Below, piece after piece: positions 35,865 through 45,460 of a stretch of DNA of 64,000 bases. This stretch comes from Acinetobacter tibetensis. GTDB lineage: Bacteria > Pseudomonadota > Gammaproteobacteria > Pseudomonadales > Moraxellaceae. The position numbers and the translations under genes were made by a program. The notes beneath the pieces were generated by a model, which was given only the letters and a program-made list of their open reading frames with translations, was not told the DNA's origin and searched no databases. The stretch is from contig NZ_CP098732.1 in the NCBI RefSeq assembly GCF_023824315.1, positions 2,170,001 to 2,234,000 on the forward strand, given 5' to 3'. Within the stretch, counting starts at the first letter, position 1. Each line of letters begins with the position of its first letter.

Positions 35865-38800
35865 TTAACCGATACTAAGACGTTCCCATAGCTTTTGTAG
35901 CCGTGTCGCAGAAATAGGCATCTTGGTTTTCATCGGTTGAGAAAACAGCGAAATACGCAACTCTTCGATCATGAAATACAATTCTTTCAAACGAACGTCA
36001 TTTTTATATTGAAATAATTTATCCATCCACGGATCAATCTGCCCAATGGCAGCAACATCTCGCTGTAGATTATTGGGCAAACGATCCAAACGCAATAGCA
36101 AAGCGGCTAAATAACGTGGATACTCAGTCCACACATCTACAGGTTTGCTATAGACAAAATTCGCCAACTGCATTAGGTCTAACTGATCTTCAATATCATC
36201 CATACTACGGCCAAAAATATCAGCATCTAGCATTAATAATTTCTGACGTATGTTCTGCCACTGAATAAAAATATCACTCATTATTTTTAACGCCTGTTGA
36301 CCATGCGTTAAAAAGTTTTGCTTAACCGTTAAGAGTAATTGCTGAAATTCAGCTTGATTAATTGGCAGATCAGTAATCGCCAATTGCAGCGTTGCATAGA
36401 CCAGCATCTGTTCTAACTGTGCTTTGTCCCCCAATGGCGAATATGCCAATGCCATCGGCTTGGAAATTTGCTTTTTCAATTGACGAACCAAATCCCCCAA
36501 TTGTAAATGCATCAGATGAATAATCCCCTCACGATGCTGCTTAATCGCTTCATTCTGATCATTAAAGGTCTGTATCACAACGCCTGAATTATCTTTAGCA
36601 TCTAAATTTGCAAAAACTTTAACAGGAACCAGTGCTTGATATTGTTTGACCACAACCCCTGTGACTTTATGCGAAGCTTCAAACACAAAATCTTCTGGGA
36701 AAGTTTGGAATTGTCCTTTGGCTTGCTTGACGGGGCTATGGGTTTCAGTACGGCAGCGTGCTTTTAATTCAGCTAAATTACGCCCCTTCTCAATCACACG
36801 CCCTTTTTCATCAATTACTTTAATAAAAGGCAGCAAATATTGATCTATTCTTTCAAAAGAAAAATCTTTTTCGGTAATCTGCTCGCCACGGAGTTGAAAT
36901 GCCAAGAAGCTAAATAAATGCTCACGTAGGTGTACCGCATCTATACGCTGCATTAATTTTTTTGCAGTATCAGGAATCGGGACTAAATTACGACGTTTAT
37001 CTTTTGGCAACGCTTTTAATAAGGCTTCAATTAAGTCCTGTCGCCAACCTGGAATTCCCCAAGACCAAATGTTTTCATCCACTTGTGGTAAAGCCTGCAC
37101 AGGTATTTTAACCGTAGCCCCATCTTCATCATGGCTTGGATCAAAACGATAACTCGCGGCTAAACGCAACTCACCATTATGCAAATAATCGGGGAACTGT
37201 TGTGTGGTTGGACGATCATTCAGCCACAATGAATCATCTTCTACATACAAGAAACGAGGTTGTGTGGGCTCAATGGTGGCACGCCAATCTTCAAAACTAC
37301 GACGACTGGCAATTTCAACAGGTACTTTTGCTGCATAGAACTGATAAATCGTTTCTTCATCTACGACCAAATCACGTCGACGCAATTTGTCTTCGACCCG
37401 CTCTACCTCTTCCAATTTTAATAAATTATGTTTTAAAAATGGCGGAAGTATGCCCAGATTACCTGTCGTCAAAGCATCTCTAAGAAAAATTTCATGCGCC
37501 GCAAGATGATCAACCTTTTCATAATTGATCATTCGTTTTGGCTCAATAATCAAACCAAACAATGAAATCTGCGCATAAGCATTCACAATGCCCGCTTTCT
37601 TCGACCAATGCGGTTCAAAATAATGGTATTTCAATAAATCACGAGCAGCCAAAAGAATCCATTCAGGTTCAATTTTGGCTAAGGTACGCAAATAAACCTG
37701 TGAGGTTTCCACCATTTCAAACGCCATAATCCACGGCGTATTGCTCTTATGTAAAGTTGAAGCCGGAAATACACGTGCTTTCTGTTGGCGGACTGCCATA
37801 AAGACATTACGTTCATCGGTTTTATTGGCAATAAACGACAATAAACCTGTTAATAAAGCACGATGTAAGTTTTCATAACTGGCTTTTTTATCATTAAAGG
37901 AAAGGTTTAAGCCTTTGGCCAGATCCAACAATTGTTCATGCGTTTTCTTCCACTCACGTAGGCGCAACCAACTTAAAAAATGTTGATGTGCGAAAGTACG
38001 ACGCTTGTTCTCACTCATGGACTCAGCAGGATCATGTATCGCTTCCCACAACTTCAAATAAAACAGGAAGTCTGAATCGGCTTCACGGAACAAGGCATGT
38101 TTTTGATCTGCCTGCATTTGCTTATCCGCAGGGCGCTCACGAGGATCTTGTACCGCCAAAGCCGCCACAATAATCAACACTTCATTTAAAACGCCAAAAT
38201 GGGCACCGCCTATAATCATACGGGCTAGTCGTGGATCAATTGGCATTTTTGCCATCATCTGCCCGACTTTGGTCAATGAATCTCCCCCAACCCCTCTTTT
38301 AGAAAGAGGGGCATTTTCAAGCCCTCCTTTATCCAAAGAGGACTTAGAAGGATTTTTCTCAGTCATTGCACCCAGTTCAACCAAGAGTTTACGACCATCA
38401 TTCACAAGCCTGTGATCTGGCGGTTCAATAAAATCGAAGGCTTCGAGCGAACCTAAACTCAGACTTTGCATTTGCAAAATAACAGAAGCCAAATTGGTAC
38501 GTTTAATTTCAGGTTCAGTAAATTCAGGACGACTTAAAAAATCTTCTTCACTGTATAAACGAATACACACACCCGGTGCGATACGTCCACAACGCCCTTT
38601 ACGTTGATTAGCTGCTGCTTGAGAAATTGCTTCAATGGGTAAACGTTGCACACGTGAACGATAGTTATAGCGTGAAATACGGGCAAAACCACTATCAATC
38701 ACATAGTGAATATTCGGTACAGTCAAAGCGGTTTCGGCAACGTTGGTCGCAATAATAATGCGTCGACCACCACCTGAAGAATTAAAAATCTTTTGTTGAT

Positions 38801-39824
38801 CTGCCAAAGCCAACCGCGCATAAAGCGGTAAAATTTCAGTATGACGTGGACCATATTTCTGCAAGGTTTCTTGTAATTCTCGAATTTCCTGCTCGGTACT
38901 GGCAAAAATTAGAATATCAGCATGTTCAGGATGACCTTTTTCCTGTGCATCTTGAAAACATTCTTCTACCGCTTGTACTACCGCACGTGGCAGATTCTCT
39001 TCAAAATCATCAAATTCATCATCATCACTCCCACCGATGCTTAACTCGGAAATTGGACGATAACGTACTTCAACGGGAAAACTTCGGCCTTCCACTTCAA
39101 AAATGGGCGCGCCATGAAAATATTGGCTAAAGCGTTGTACATCTAAAGTTGCGGAAGTCACAATGACTTTTAAATCAGGGCGTTTTGGCAATAATTGCTT
39201 CAAATAACCCATAATAAAATCAATATTCAACGAGCGTTCATGCGCTTCATCAATAATGATCGTATCGTATTTACTTAAATAACGGTCATGAGAAAGCTCC
39301 GCCAGCAAAATACCATCTGTCATTAAGCGCACAATCGAGTCTTGCGAACCCTGTTCATTAAAACGAACTTTGAAGCTGATGGATTCTCCGAGTTTTTCGC
39401 CCACTTCTTCAGCAATACGCTGTGAAACGCTACGTGCGGCCAAACGACGTGGCTGAGTATGGCCAATCATGCCTGTTAAGCCACGCCCTGCTAACATGGC
39501 AATTTGGGGTAACTGTGTGGTTTTACCAGAACCTGTTTCACCTGCCACAATAATGACTTGGTGCTGCTGAATCGCAGCCATCAATTGTTCAGCCGACTGC
39601 GTAACAGGCAGGTCTTGATTCAGTTTAATTTGAGGCAGACGGGCAAAACGCGCACGCACTTTAAGATTGGACTGTTCAAACAGTTCCTGATATTGCTGTG
39701 GATCACCATCTTTGCTACGGCGTAGTCGATTTAAACGATGACGGTCGCGGGCCATAACCCATTGATCGATATTTAAATGACTTTGCACAGATGAGTTATC
39801 CCAGTAAAAATTTGAATCGTCCAT
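35865..39824 (-). CDS. hrpA: ATP-dependent RNA helicase HrpA
   Basis: This DEAH-box helicase of 1319 residues rescues stalled ribosomes in E. coli. Motifs in order are Walker A (VAGETGSGKTTQLPQIAML), DEAH in IIIDEAHERSLN, SAT in VTSATLDVQRFSQYF, and motif VI in AANQRKGRCGRIAPG. The HA2/winged-helix part has DPRLARMI, and the long HrpA-specific C-terminal half follows. An in-frame insertion of about 25 residues (KNPSKSSLDKGGLENAP then LSKRGVGGD) lies near residue 490-515, between LGAMTE and LTKVGQMMAKMP, where E. coli HrpA has an unrelated short linker. The gene stays open, so it is probably functional. Confidence 0.93.
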   Translation of the reverse strand: MDDSNFYWDNSSVQSHLNIDQWVMARDRHRLNRLRRSKDGDPQQYQELFEQSNLKVRARFARLPQIKLNQDLPVTQSAEQLMAAIQQHQVIIVAGETGSGKTTQLPQIAMLAGRGLTGMIGHTQPRRLAARSVSQRIAEEVGEKLGESISFKVRFNEQGSQDSIVRLMTDGILLAELSHDRYLSKYDTIIIDEAHERSLNIDFIMGYLKQLLPKRPDLKVIVTSATLDVQRFSQYFHGAPIFEVEGRSFPVEVRYRPISELSIGGSDDDEFDDFEENLPRAVVQAVEECFQDAQEKGHPEHADILIFASTEQEIRELQETLQKYGPRHTEILPLYARLALADQQKIFNSSGGGRRIIIATNVAETALTVPNIHYVIDSGFARISRYNYRSRVQRLPIEAISQAAANQRKGRCGRIAPGVCIRLYSEEDFLSRPEFTEPEIKRTNLASVILQMQSLSLGSLEAFDFIEPPDHRLVNDGRKLLVELGAMTEKNPSKSSLDKGGLENAPLSKRGVGGDSLTKVGQMMAKMPIDPRLARMIIGGAHFGVLNEVLIIVAALAVQDPRERPADKQMQADQKHALFREADSDFLFYLKLWEAIHDPAESMSENKRRTFAHQHFLSWLRLREWKKTHEQLLDLAKGLNLSFNDKKASYENLHRALLTGLLSFIANKTDERNVFMAVRQQKARVFPASTLHKSNTPWIMAFEMVETSQVYLRTLAKIEPEWILLAARDLLKYHYFEPHWSKKAGIVNAYAQISLFGLIIEPKRMINYEKVDHLAAHEIFLRDALTTGNLGILPPFLKHNLLKLEEVERVEDKLRRRDLVVDEETIYQFYAAKVPVEIASRRSFEDWRATIEPTQPRFLYVEDDSLWLNDRPTTQQFPDYLHNGELRLAASYRFDPSHDEDGATVKIPVQALPQVDENIWSWGIPGWRQDLIEALLKALPKDKRRNLVPIPDTAKKLMQRIDAVHLREHLFSFLAFQLRGEQITEKDFSFERIDQYLLPFIKVIDEKGRVIEKGRNLAELKARCRTETHSPVKQAKGQFQTFPEDFVFEASHKVTGVVVKQYQALVPVKVFANLDAKDNSGVVIQTFNDQNEAIKQHREGIIHLMHLQLGDLVRQLKKQISKPMALAYSPLGDKAQLEQMLVYATLQLAITDLPINQAEFQQLLLTVKQNFLTHGQQALKIMSDIFIQWQNIRQKLLMLDADIFGRSMDDIEDQLDLMQLANFVYSKPVDVWTEYPRYLAALLLRLDRLPNNLQRDVAAIGQIDPWMDKLFQYKNDVRLKELYFMIEELRISLFSQPMKTKMPISATRLQKLWERLSIG
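38282..38357. repeat. Double-hairpin repeat inserted in frame within hrpA
   Basis: CCCCTCTTT-TAG-AAAGAGGGG (38291-38311) and CTCCTTT-ATCC-AAAGAGGA (38323-38341) form two adjacent hairpins, bordered by AATC-like and GATT-like ends. The shape and the encoded KGG ... LSKRGVGG peptide resemble dispersed small palindromic repeats known in many bacteria, including Acinetobacter. It adds a multiple of three bases and no stop. Confidence 0.75.
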
Positions 39825-40291
39825 TTTACGCCTTAAGCTGCCATAGAGAAAGCATCTTCAACGTGATCGCCAATCTGGGCATGAAATATGGTTATATTTC
39901 ACTCCATTTAATCATTTCATGGCTAAAATTAAAGGCTTAATACTAAAGCAGAGTAAAAGCGTCTTACGCATTTTCGTACTTGAATTTGTCAGAAAAATAG
40001 ACAACTACACCAACATAAAATATCTTTTTTCAATTTTAGCCTTGAAATTCAAGCCAGATGGCTGCATGTTGAATAACGATCTAAATACGACAATTTGATT
40101 GTGACGTATTGTCATTTTTTCATCATCAAATTCATTTGTAATAAATGGTGATGCTATTGATTGAAATGGTGTTTAAATTACTCATTCGGTTTTTCCGATG
40201 CTTGTGATGTAAAAATACTGTTTCAGCAATAATTAAAAATTCGATATTCTACTTCCAAATTCAAAAACTAACCTCAATCATGGAGACAATG
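39825..40291. other. Intergenic region upstream of ahpC
   Basis: No gene is seen in 467 AT-rich bases. A small perfect hairpin (GAAATAT / ATATTTC, loop GGTT) lies at 39883-39900. GGCTAAAATT near 39920 and AATTTTAGCC near 40035 form a distant inverted pair. I looked for an OxyR-like array (ATAG ... CTAT) and found no convincing one. The ahpC promoter should lie here. Confidence 0.4.
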
Positions 40292-40855
40292 ATGAGCTTA
40301 ATTAATACCGAAGTTAAACCATTTAAAGCACAAGCTTACTTGAACGGTCAGTTCATTGAAGTTACAGAAGCTGATCTTAAAGGCAAATGGTCTGTAGTTT
40401 TCTTCTATCCAGCAGACTTCACTTTTGTATGCCCAACTGAGCTTGGTGACCTTGCTGACAACTACGCTGAATTCAAAAAATTAGGCGTTGAAATCTATGC
40501 AGTTTCTACTGACACGCATTTCACACACAAAGCTTGGCACGATTCTTCTGCTGAAATTAAGAAAATTGAATACCCAATGGTTGGCGACCCAACTTGGACG
40601 CTTGCTAAAAACTTCGAAGTATTAATCGAAGCTGCTGGTCTTGCTGACCGTGGTACTTTTGTGATCGACCCAGAAGGCAAAATCCAAATCGTTGAAATCA
40701 ACGCTGGTGGTATTGGCCGTGACGCTCAAGAACTTCTTCGTAAAGTTAAAGCAGCTCAATACGTTCACGCTCACCCAGGTGAAGTATGCCCAGCTAAATG
40801 GAAAGAAGGCGATGCAACTCTTGCTCCGTCTATCGACCTAGTAGGTAAAATCTAA
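40292..40855 (+). CDS. ahpC: Peroxiredoxin AhpC
   Basis: AhpC reduces hydrogen peroxide and organic hydroperoxides, with AhpF as reductant. The 187-residue protein is close to E. coli AhpC throughout. The peroxidatic Cys lies in [11 protein letters not shown] and the resolving Cys in [13 protein letters not shown]; GGxG/YF-type sensitivity features were not examined. The ATG at 40292 ([11 protein letters not shown]) follows GGAG by six bases and matches the family N-terminus, so the upstream ATG at 40280 is not used. Monocistronic, with a strong terminator behind it. Confidence 0.96.
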   Translation: MSLINTEVKPFKAQAYLNGQFIEVTEADLKGKWSVVFFYPADFTFVCPTELGDLADNYAEFKKLGVEIYAVSTDTHFTHKAWHDSSAEIKKIEYPMVGDPTWTLAKNFEVLIEAAGLADRGTFVIDPEGKIQIVEINAGGIGRDAQELLRKVKAAQYVHAHPGEVCPAKWKEGDATLAPSIDLVGKI

Positions 40856-40876
40856 TTTTCTAAATTAGATTGAATC

Positions 40877-40907
40877 AAAAAAACCACGCCTTAAGCGTGG
40901 TTTTTTT
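40877..40907 (+). terminator. Terminator behind ahpC
   Basis: AAAAAAACCACGC pairs with GCGTGGTTTTTTT around CTTAA. Confidence 0.92.
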
Positions 40908-41053
40908 ACAATTAAATTTCATGTAACTTTATTTAGAAAATATTTGAAGTCCCTGTAATTTCTGCTATACATTGAAGTAAGCCTTTTGTTTTATTTACGT
41001 TGAATTAAACAGAAAGGCCCATTGAGTTTATTCACAAATTCAAGGAGGTATGT

Positions 41054-41260
41054 ATGGGAATAATGCTTGCCGTGACTTCTTGGAAATACAATGCGACTTC
41101 AAGATACTTAAAAATTTTTTATAATAATGGTTCTGGAGAACTCTACCATCCTGTACCCCAATTTGTTTACGCCAATATGCTACGTTGTAGTGATAAAGCC
41201 GCTTTTGTACATAAATATCTAGAATACGACTTGCACTTCACACGCATTACCATCCAATAA
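41054..41260 (+). CDS. KTSC-domain small protein
   Basis: The 68-residue protein matches the KTSC domain: a short beta strand pair (LAVTSWKYNATSRYLKIFYNN), then a Tyr-x-x-Pro-Val-Pro block (ELYHPVPQFVYANMLRCSDK) and FVHKYLEYDLHF. The family function is unknown; a link to RNA or phage-related processes has been suggested for some members. A near-perfect AAGGAGG lies five bases before the ATG, so good expression is likely. It is monocistronic, between terminators. Confidence 0.78.
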   Translation: MGIMLAVTSWKYNATSRYLKIFYNNGSGELYHPVPQFVYANMLRCSDKAAFVHKYLEYDLHFTRITIQ

Positions 41261-41270
41261 ATAACAATAA

Positions 41271-41297
41271 AAAAAATCAGGGTAAGCCCTGATTTTT
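41271..41297. terminator. Bidirectional terminator
   Basis: AAAATCAGGG, loop TAAG, CCCTGATTTTT. It lies between the KTSC and methyltransferase genes. Confidence 0.88.
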
Positions 41298-41319
41298 CAT
41301 ACGAAGTCTGCGTATGCGC

Positions 41320-41922
41320 TTAAACATCATAATCTTTAGCGGTAATCACCAATAAACCCGCACCTAAAGACAAAGTCGATAACAAATAATTGCCCTCTTC
41401 TTTTACCAAATGGGTAAATGCTTTCACTTCTTCTGCATGTGAAATGACATTATCAACAATCAACACTCCGCCTTGTTTAGACAATAACCGTTTTAAATCT
41501 GACCAATAGTCCACATAGGCATCACGTTCTGCATCAAGTAGAATCAAATCATATTTTTCGGTACATTCTGCTAAATAATCTTTGGCATCTCCCACCCAAA
41601 ACTGGATTAATGAGTCCAAGCCAAATTCTTGCGCAAACTGCTGTGCCTGCTGACTGCGCGTAGCATCAATTTCTAAGGTGGTGAGCTGTCCTTGCGTGAC
41701 TTGTAAGGCATCTGCCAGCCACAAGGTGGAATAACCTGTCGATGTTCCAATTTCTAAAACTTTCTTCGATTTCTGGATCCGAATTTGCATCGCTAAAAAC
41801 TGGGCAGAATCTGGTTCAATATTGCGGTAACGCTGTAATCGATCTTTTTGAGTGTCATCATGCTTTTTAAAAGAAACATATAAATCATTTATTCTTGCTT
41901 TAAATTGTTGGCTCAAACTCAT
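41320..41922 (-). CDS. O-methyltransferase, class I SAM-dependent
   Basis: The 200-residue protein has the class I methyltransferase fold of the catechol/caffeoyl-CoA O-methyltransferase group. The SAM-binding motif I is VLEIGTSTGYSTLWLAD. Acidic motif II is in LTTLEID, and the metal/substrate Asp motif is in YDLILLDAERDAYVDYWSD. GGVLIVDNV follows. The substrate is unknown. It lies 60 bases downstream of the DUF1653 gene on the same strand. Confidence 0.85.
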   Translation of the reverse strand: MSLSQQFKARINDLYVSFKKHDDTQKDRLQRYRNIEPDSAQFLAMQIRIQKSKKVLEIGTSTGYSTLWLADALQVTQGQLTTLEIDATRSQQAQQFAQEFGLDSLIQFWVGDAKDYLAECTEKYDLILLDAERDAYVDYWSDLKRLLSKQGGVLIVDNVISHAEEVKAFTHLVKEEGNYLLSTLSLGAGLLVITAKDYDV

Positions 41923-41983
41923 CGAGACATTCCATTTTTAAATTGGCTATACGTTAAATTTCATTATTTATTTCATGTTCTAT

Positions 41984-42205
41984 TCATATAGCAGTTTTTT
42001 GTATCAAATTAAAGCGAGGAACCGTTTTCCCATCGTCTAAAGTGACTTGCTCGGTAAACATACTTAAAGGACGCACCCATAAAGAATAATCGCCATATAA
42101 ACATTGATAGACCACCAACTTTTCTTCAGTTTCACTATGTGTTGCGACAGAAAACACCTGATACAACTGACCTTTATAGTGCTGATAAATACCACGTTCT
42201 AACAT
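41984..42205 (-). CDS. DUF1653 family protein
   Basis: The 73-residue protein matches DUF1653, with GIYQHYKGQLYQVFSVATHSET and LVVYQCLYGDYSLWVRPLSMF, a small beta domain found widely with unknown function. It probably shares a transcript with the methyltransferase gene that follows. Confidence 0.82.
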   Translation of the reverse strand: MLERGIYQHYKGQLYQVFSVATHSETEEKLVVYQCLYGDYSLWVRPLSMFTEQVTLDDGKTVPRFNLIQKTAI

Positions 42206-42345
42206 CGCTGGACTCTACAATAATCTGTGATGTCTCATGCTAAATCATTCAATCTGATTTGGAAATTCAATCTATTGAAGATATTGTATTTTTATTCTGA
42301 TCTAATCCAAAACTATCCAGTAAAAAACTGGACTTGAGGAGACAT

Positions 42346-42376
42346 AAAAAAACCACTTCCGAAGAAGTGGTTTTTA
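42346..42376 (-). terminator. Terminator behind desB
   Basis: AACCACTTC, loop CGAA, GAAGTGGTT, with T tracts on both sides. Confidence 0.88.
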
Positions 42377-42381
42377 TTCAA

Positions 42382-43476
42382 TTATTTCTTGAATGGAAAT
42401 GCATATTTCACGATACGTTTAATCACACTGCCGTATTGTTTTACCAAACTGGCATTATTGTAATTCAAACCATATTTCTCGCACACTGCTTGTACTTTAG
42501 GCGCCATTTTACGGTAACGACGCGCAGGTACATCAGGGTACAAGTGATGCTCAATTTGATGACTTAAATGTCCTGTTAAGATATGGAATGCTTCTGAACC
42601 CGTTAAGTTTGAAGAACCACGAATTTGACGCATATACCAGTGACCACGGCTTTCATTTTGCAAAACTGTTTTCGGGAACACTTCTACGTCTTTAGTAAAA
42701 TGACCACAGAAAATCACACTAAAAGTCCAGATATTACGAATCCCGTTTGCCACAAGGTTCCCTGTAAATACAGGCAATGCTGCTGGACCTGCAATCAATG
42801 GAAAGAATACATAATCCTTGAACAATTGCTTGCCAATTTTGCGTTGTAACGGCTTCCACTCTTCTTTCAGTTCTTGTTTAGATTTACGTCCAAACCAAAC
42901 TTTACCAATTTCAAGATTCTGAATGGCGACGCCCCATTGGAACAACAAACAAAATGGAATGCTATACAAAGGCTGTAATAAAAAGCCTGGTTTCCAACGT
43001 TGTTCTGGGAATAAACGTAATAAACCATAACCAATATCATCATCCATACCTTTAATGTTGGTATAAGTATGATGTTTATAATTATGGGTTTGACGCCAGT
43101 TGTCAGCGGTTCCAACAATGTCCCACTCGTAATTTTGACCACTAAATTTAGGATCATTCATCCAGTCATATTGACCGTGCATGACATTGTGCCCTAATTC
43201 CATATTTTCCATGATTTTGGCAAAGCCCAATAAGCCTGTACCCAAAATCCATGCTGGCGGGAACCAACCTGCAAATAAGCAGGCACGACCAGCAATTGAA
43301 GCATACTGTACCGTTGAATAAACACGGCGGATATATTTGGCATCTTTTTCGCCAATATCATCCAAGACTTCTTGTTTAATCGCGTCTAATTCACGCGCCA
43401 ATTCATCTAACTCAAATTGAGTAAGTTCACGATTTTTTGGGTTCTTAAAATATTGTGCTTTTACAGGCATATTCAT
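42382..43476 (-). CDS. desB: Fatty acid/acyl-CoA desaturase, DesB type
   Basis: This membrane diiron desaturase adds a cis double bond to long-chain acyl chains. The 364-residue protein has the three histidine boxes: GHNVMHGQYD, HNYKHHTYTN and SHQIEHHLYPDV. Hydrophobic segments lie around residues 60-90 and 215-250. It follows its reductase gene by 14 bases, and together with the divergent TetR gene reproduces the Pseudomonas desT/desCB arrangement. Symbol by family and context. Confidence 0.88.
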   Translation of the reverse strand: MNMPVKAQYFKNPKNRELTQFELDELARELDAIKQEVLDDIGEKDAKYIRRVYSTVQYASIAGRACLFAGWFPPAWILGTGLLGFAKIMENMELGHNVMHGQYDWMNDPKFSGQNYEWDIVGTADNWRQTHNYKHHTYTNIKGMDDDIGYGLLRLFPEQRWKPGFLLQPLYSIPFCLLFQWGVAIQNLEIGKVWFGRKSKQELKEEWKPLQRKIGKQLFKDYVFFPLIAGPAALPVFTGNLVANGIRNIWTFSVIFCGHFTKDVEVFPKTVLQNESRGHWYMRQIRGSSNLTGSEAFHILTGHLSHQIEHHLYPDVPARRYRKMAPKVQAVCEKYGLNYNNASLVKQYGSVIKRIVKYAFPFKK

Positions 43477-43490
43477 GATATTGAACTCTC

Positions 43491-44558
43491 TTATAAATCA
43501 ATCACAAGATCTGTTTTGGCAGAACTTACACACAGTTTTAATGGATTACTTGGCTCGCTATTCTGTTGACCATTCAACATGTCTTGGGTTGAGCCTTGTA
43601 CTTTATTACATACACATTTATGACAAACACCCATACGGCAACCATAGGTTGGTTTGACATTGGCGTGTTCCAATCCCACCAAAATGGATTGTCCGCGTGG
43701 AATTGCAACCACTTTGTTGGATTTGCTTAAAGTCACATTCACAAAGCCCGTATCATCATTTGCTACAGGCGTCATGCTAAAGGCTTCGCTTTGGAACAGT
43801 TGCGCTTGAGCAAAAAGCTGCTCCGCTTGCTGTACAAAACCTGAAGGACCACAGGCATAGACGATTGACTGATCAATATCTGTCAATGCATCCACCTGAG
43901 CTACATTTAAGCGTGCATCTGCATTTTCTTCTTGGGTATAAAACACGTGATAAGAAAATTGCGGATATTGCTTCGCCCATTGTTCAAAATACGATTTGAA
44001 TGCGAAATCTGCATAATGTTTTACCCAATACATCACATGTACTTTACGCTCACGTAGTTGCTCTAACTGCGTTAAAGCAGTCAATAAACTGTACATTGGG
44101 GTAATACCACTACCTGCGGCCAACAAAATCAAGGGTTGATTTTGTGCAGGCAACAACATATCGCCATAAGGTTGGCCAAATTCAAGTACATCACCGACTT
44201 GAGCTTGGTTGATCAACCAGTTACTGACTTTGCCTTGCTCCACTTTTTTAACCGTAAGCAATACATGCTGGGCATCAATTTGAGTCAAACTATACGTCCG
44301 CTCATAACGTGCACCTTTCACATCCACCATCACAGGATGATGCTGACCCGCTTGACCCATTTTGAAATGACGGTTGACTGCTATCGTCAAACTGACCATC
44401 TCTTCAGCAGTATTGTCCTTTTGAACAATCTTGCCGAGGGCTTGGCCAACCGACCAAAGGGGATTGAGTTTTTGTAACCAGAAATTCAACGAGTGCTGAT
44501 CAACAACACTGTCGACTAAAAAATTAAGGGGAGAATTTGATTTTTTTAGCATGAACAT
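43491..44558 (-). CDS. desC: Desaturase-partner ferredoxin reductase, DesC type
   Basis: The protein of about 355 residues supplies electrons to the desaturase. It has an FAD domain, then an NADPH-binding segment (LILLAAGSGITPMYSLLTAL, CGPSGFVQQAEQLF) and a C-terminal plant-type 2Fe-2S domain with CRMGVCHKC and a distal Cys in LKLCVSS. Starts at 44570 (GTG), 44558 and 44552 are possible; 44558 is chosen because a GTGG lies eight bases upstream. It is cotranscribed with desB. Confidence 0.86.
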   Translation of the reverse strand: MFMLKKSNSPLNFLVDSVVDQHSLNFWLQKLNPLWSVGQALGKIVQKDNTAEEMVSLTIAVNRHFKMGQAGQHHPVMVDVKGARYERTYSLTQIDAQHVLLTVKKVEQGKVSNWLINQAQVGDVLEFGQPYGDMLLPAQNQPLILLAAGSGITPMYSLLTALTQLEQLRERKVHVMYWVKHYADFAFKSYFEQWAKQYPQFSYHVFYTQEENADARLNVAQVDALTDIDQSIVYACGPSGFVQQAEQLFAQAQLFQSEAFSMTPVANDDTGFVNVTLSKSNKVVAIPRGQSILVGLEHANVKPTYGCRMGVCHKCVCNKVQGSTQDMLNGQQNSEPSNPLKLCVSSAKTDLVIDL

Positions 44559-44589
44559 CTTCAAGACCACGCAATTGACTTTTAATTAT

Positions 44590-44603
44590 TATACACGTGT
44601 ATA
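44590..44603. promoter_or_regulatory. Candidate DesT operator
   Basis: TATACACGTGTATA is a perfect 14-base palindrome in the spacer between desC and desT. It is followed by AT-rich alternating sequence. A role as the TetR/DesT site is inferred. Confidence 0.55.
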
Positions 44604-44696
44604 TATATTTGTATATATATTCGTATTTTTTTATTCATTTCCCATCACAAGCAGTAAAGGCTATAATGCAAAAAAGCATTTAATCTATTGAAAAAT

Positions 44697-45392
44697 ATGA
44701 ACCAGCCTTCGATCAAAACAAAACACGATACTACGACTCATGACCTTAGTACGGCACATGAACCCGTTGTGGTACGTTCTGTCGGTCGTAAAGCTACCAT
44801 TACGAAAGATGAATTATTCCAAGCAGCACTCAAACTGATTGGACCACAGAAAAGTATTGCCTCTTTAAGTCTACGTGAAGTTGCGCGTGAAGCAGGTATT
44901 GCACCTAATAGTTTTTATCGACATTTCAAAGATATAGATGAGCTTGCCATTGAACTGATAGACCGTTCAGGGAACGTATTACGCCAAATTCTGCATGAAG
45001 CACGTTTACAAGCGATCAAGCAAAGCAGCATTATTCGTAGTTCAGTTGAAGTGTTTATTGAGCAGTTAAATACCGATGAAGGCAATTTAAGCCTGCTATT
45101 ACGTGAAGGTTATACAGGCTCTGCCTCGTATAAACTTGCAGTAGATCGACAGCTCAATTATTTCCAGCAAGAACTGAAAGATGACCTGATTCGTCTAGAA
45201 CGTCTCAATCACAGCAAAATGGCACACCCTGACTTAGCAGCCAAAGCCATTACCCAACTGGTGTTTAACATGGGAGCCAAAGTCATTGATTTACCGAATG
45301 AAGAACGTAAAGCAATGGCAGAGCAAACTATGATTATGATTCGTATGATTTTGGAAGGTGCGCGTCATTTGGATGAATCACAAATTCATTAA
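44697..45392 (+). CDS. desT: TetR-family regulator, DesT/FabR type
   Basis: The protein of 231 residues has a Gly/Arg-rich lead-in (VVVRSVGRKATITKDELFQAAL) and the TetR helix-turn-helix (SLREVAREAGIAPNSFYRHFKD), both typical of FabR/DesT. These repressors read the ratio of unsaturated to saturated acyl-CoA and control desaturase or fabA/fabB genes. It is divergent from desC-desB, as in Pseudomonas. The ATG at 44697 is preferred to a TTG at 44688. Confidence 0.85.
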   Translation: MNQPSIKTKHDTTTHDLSTAHEPVVVRSVGRKATITKDELFQAALKLIGPQKSIASLSLREVAREAGIAPNSFYRHFKDIDELAIELIDRSGNVLRQILHEARLQAIKQSSIIRSSVEVFIEQLNTDEGNLSLLLREGYTGSASYKLAVDRQLNYFQQELKDDLIRLERLNHSKMAHPDLAAKAITQLVFNMGAKVIDLPNEERKAMAEQTMIMIRMILEGARHLDESQIH

Positions 45393-45418
45393 ATACATCA
45401 GCAGTTAAAATTCCCAAT

Positions 45419-45446
45419 AAAAAAGCACCCTCAGGTGCTTTTTTAT
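45419..45446. terminator. Bidirectional terminator between desT and rapA
   Basis: AAAAAGCACC, loop CTCA, GGTGCTTTTTT. Confidence 0.88.
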
Positions 45447-45460
45447 TGGCTAAATCGAAA

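Noticed and set aside
39825..40291. OxyR site upstream of ahpC
   Set aside because: No spaced ATAG/CTAT array of acceptable quality was found, so it is not called.
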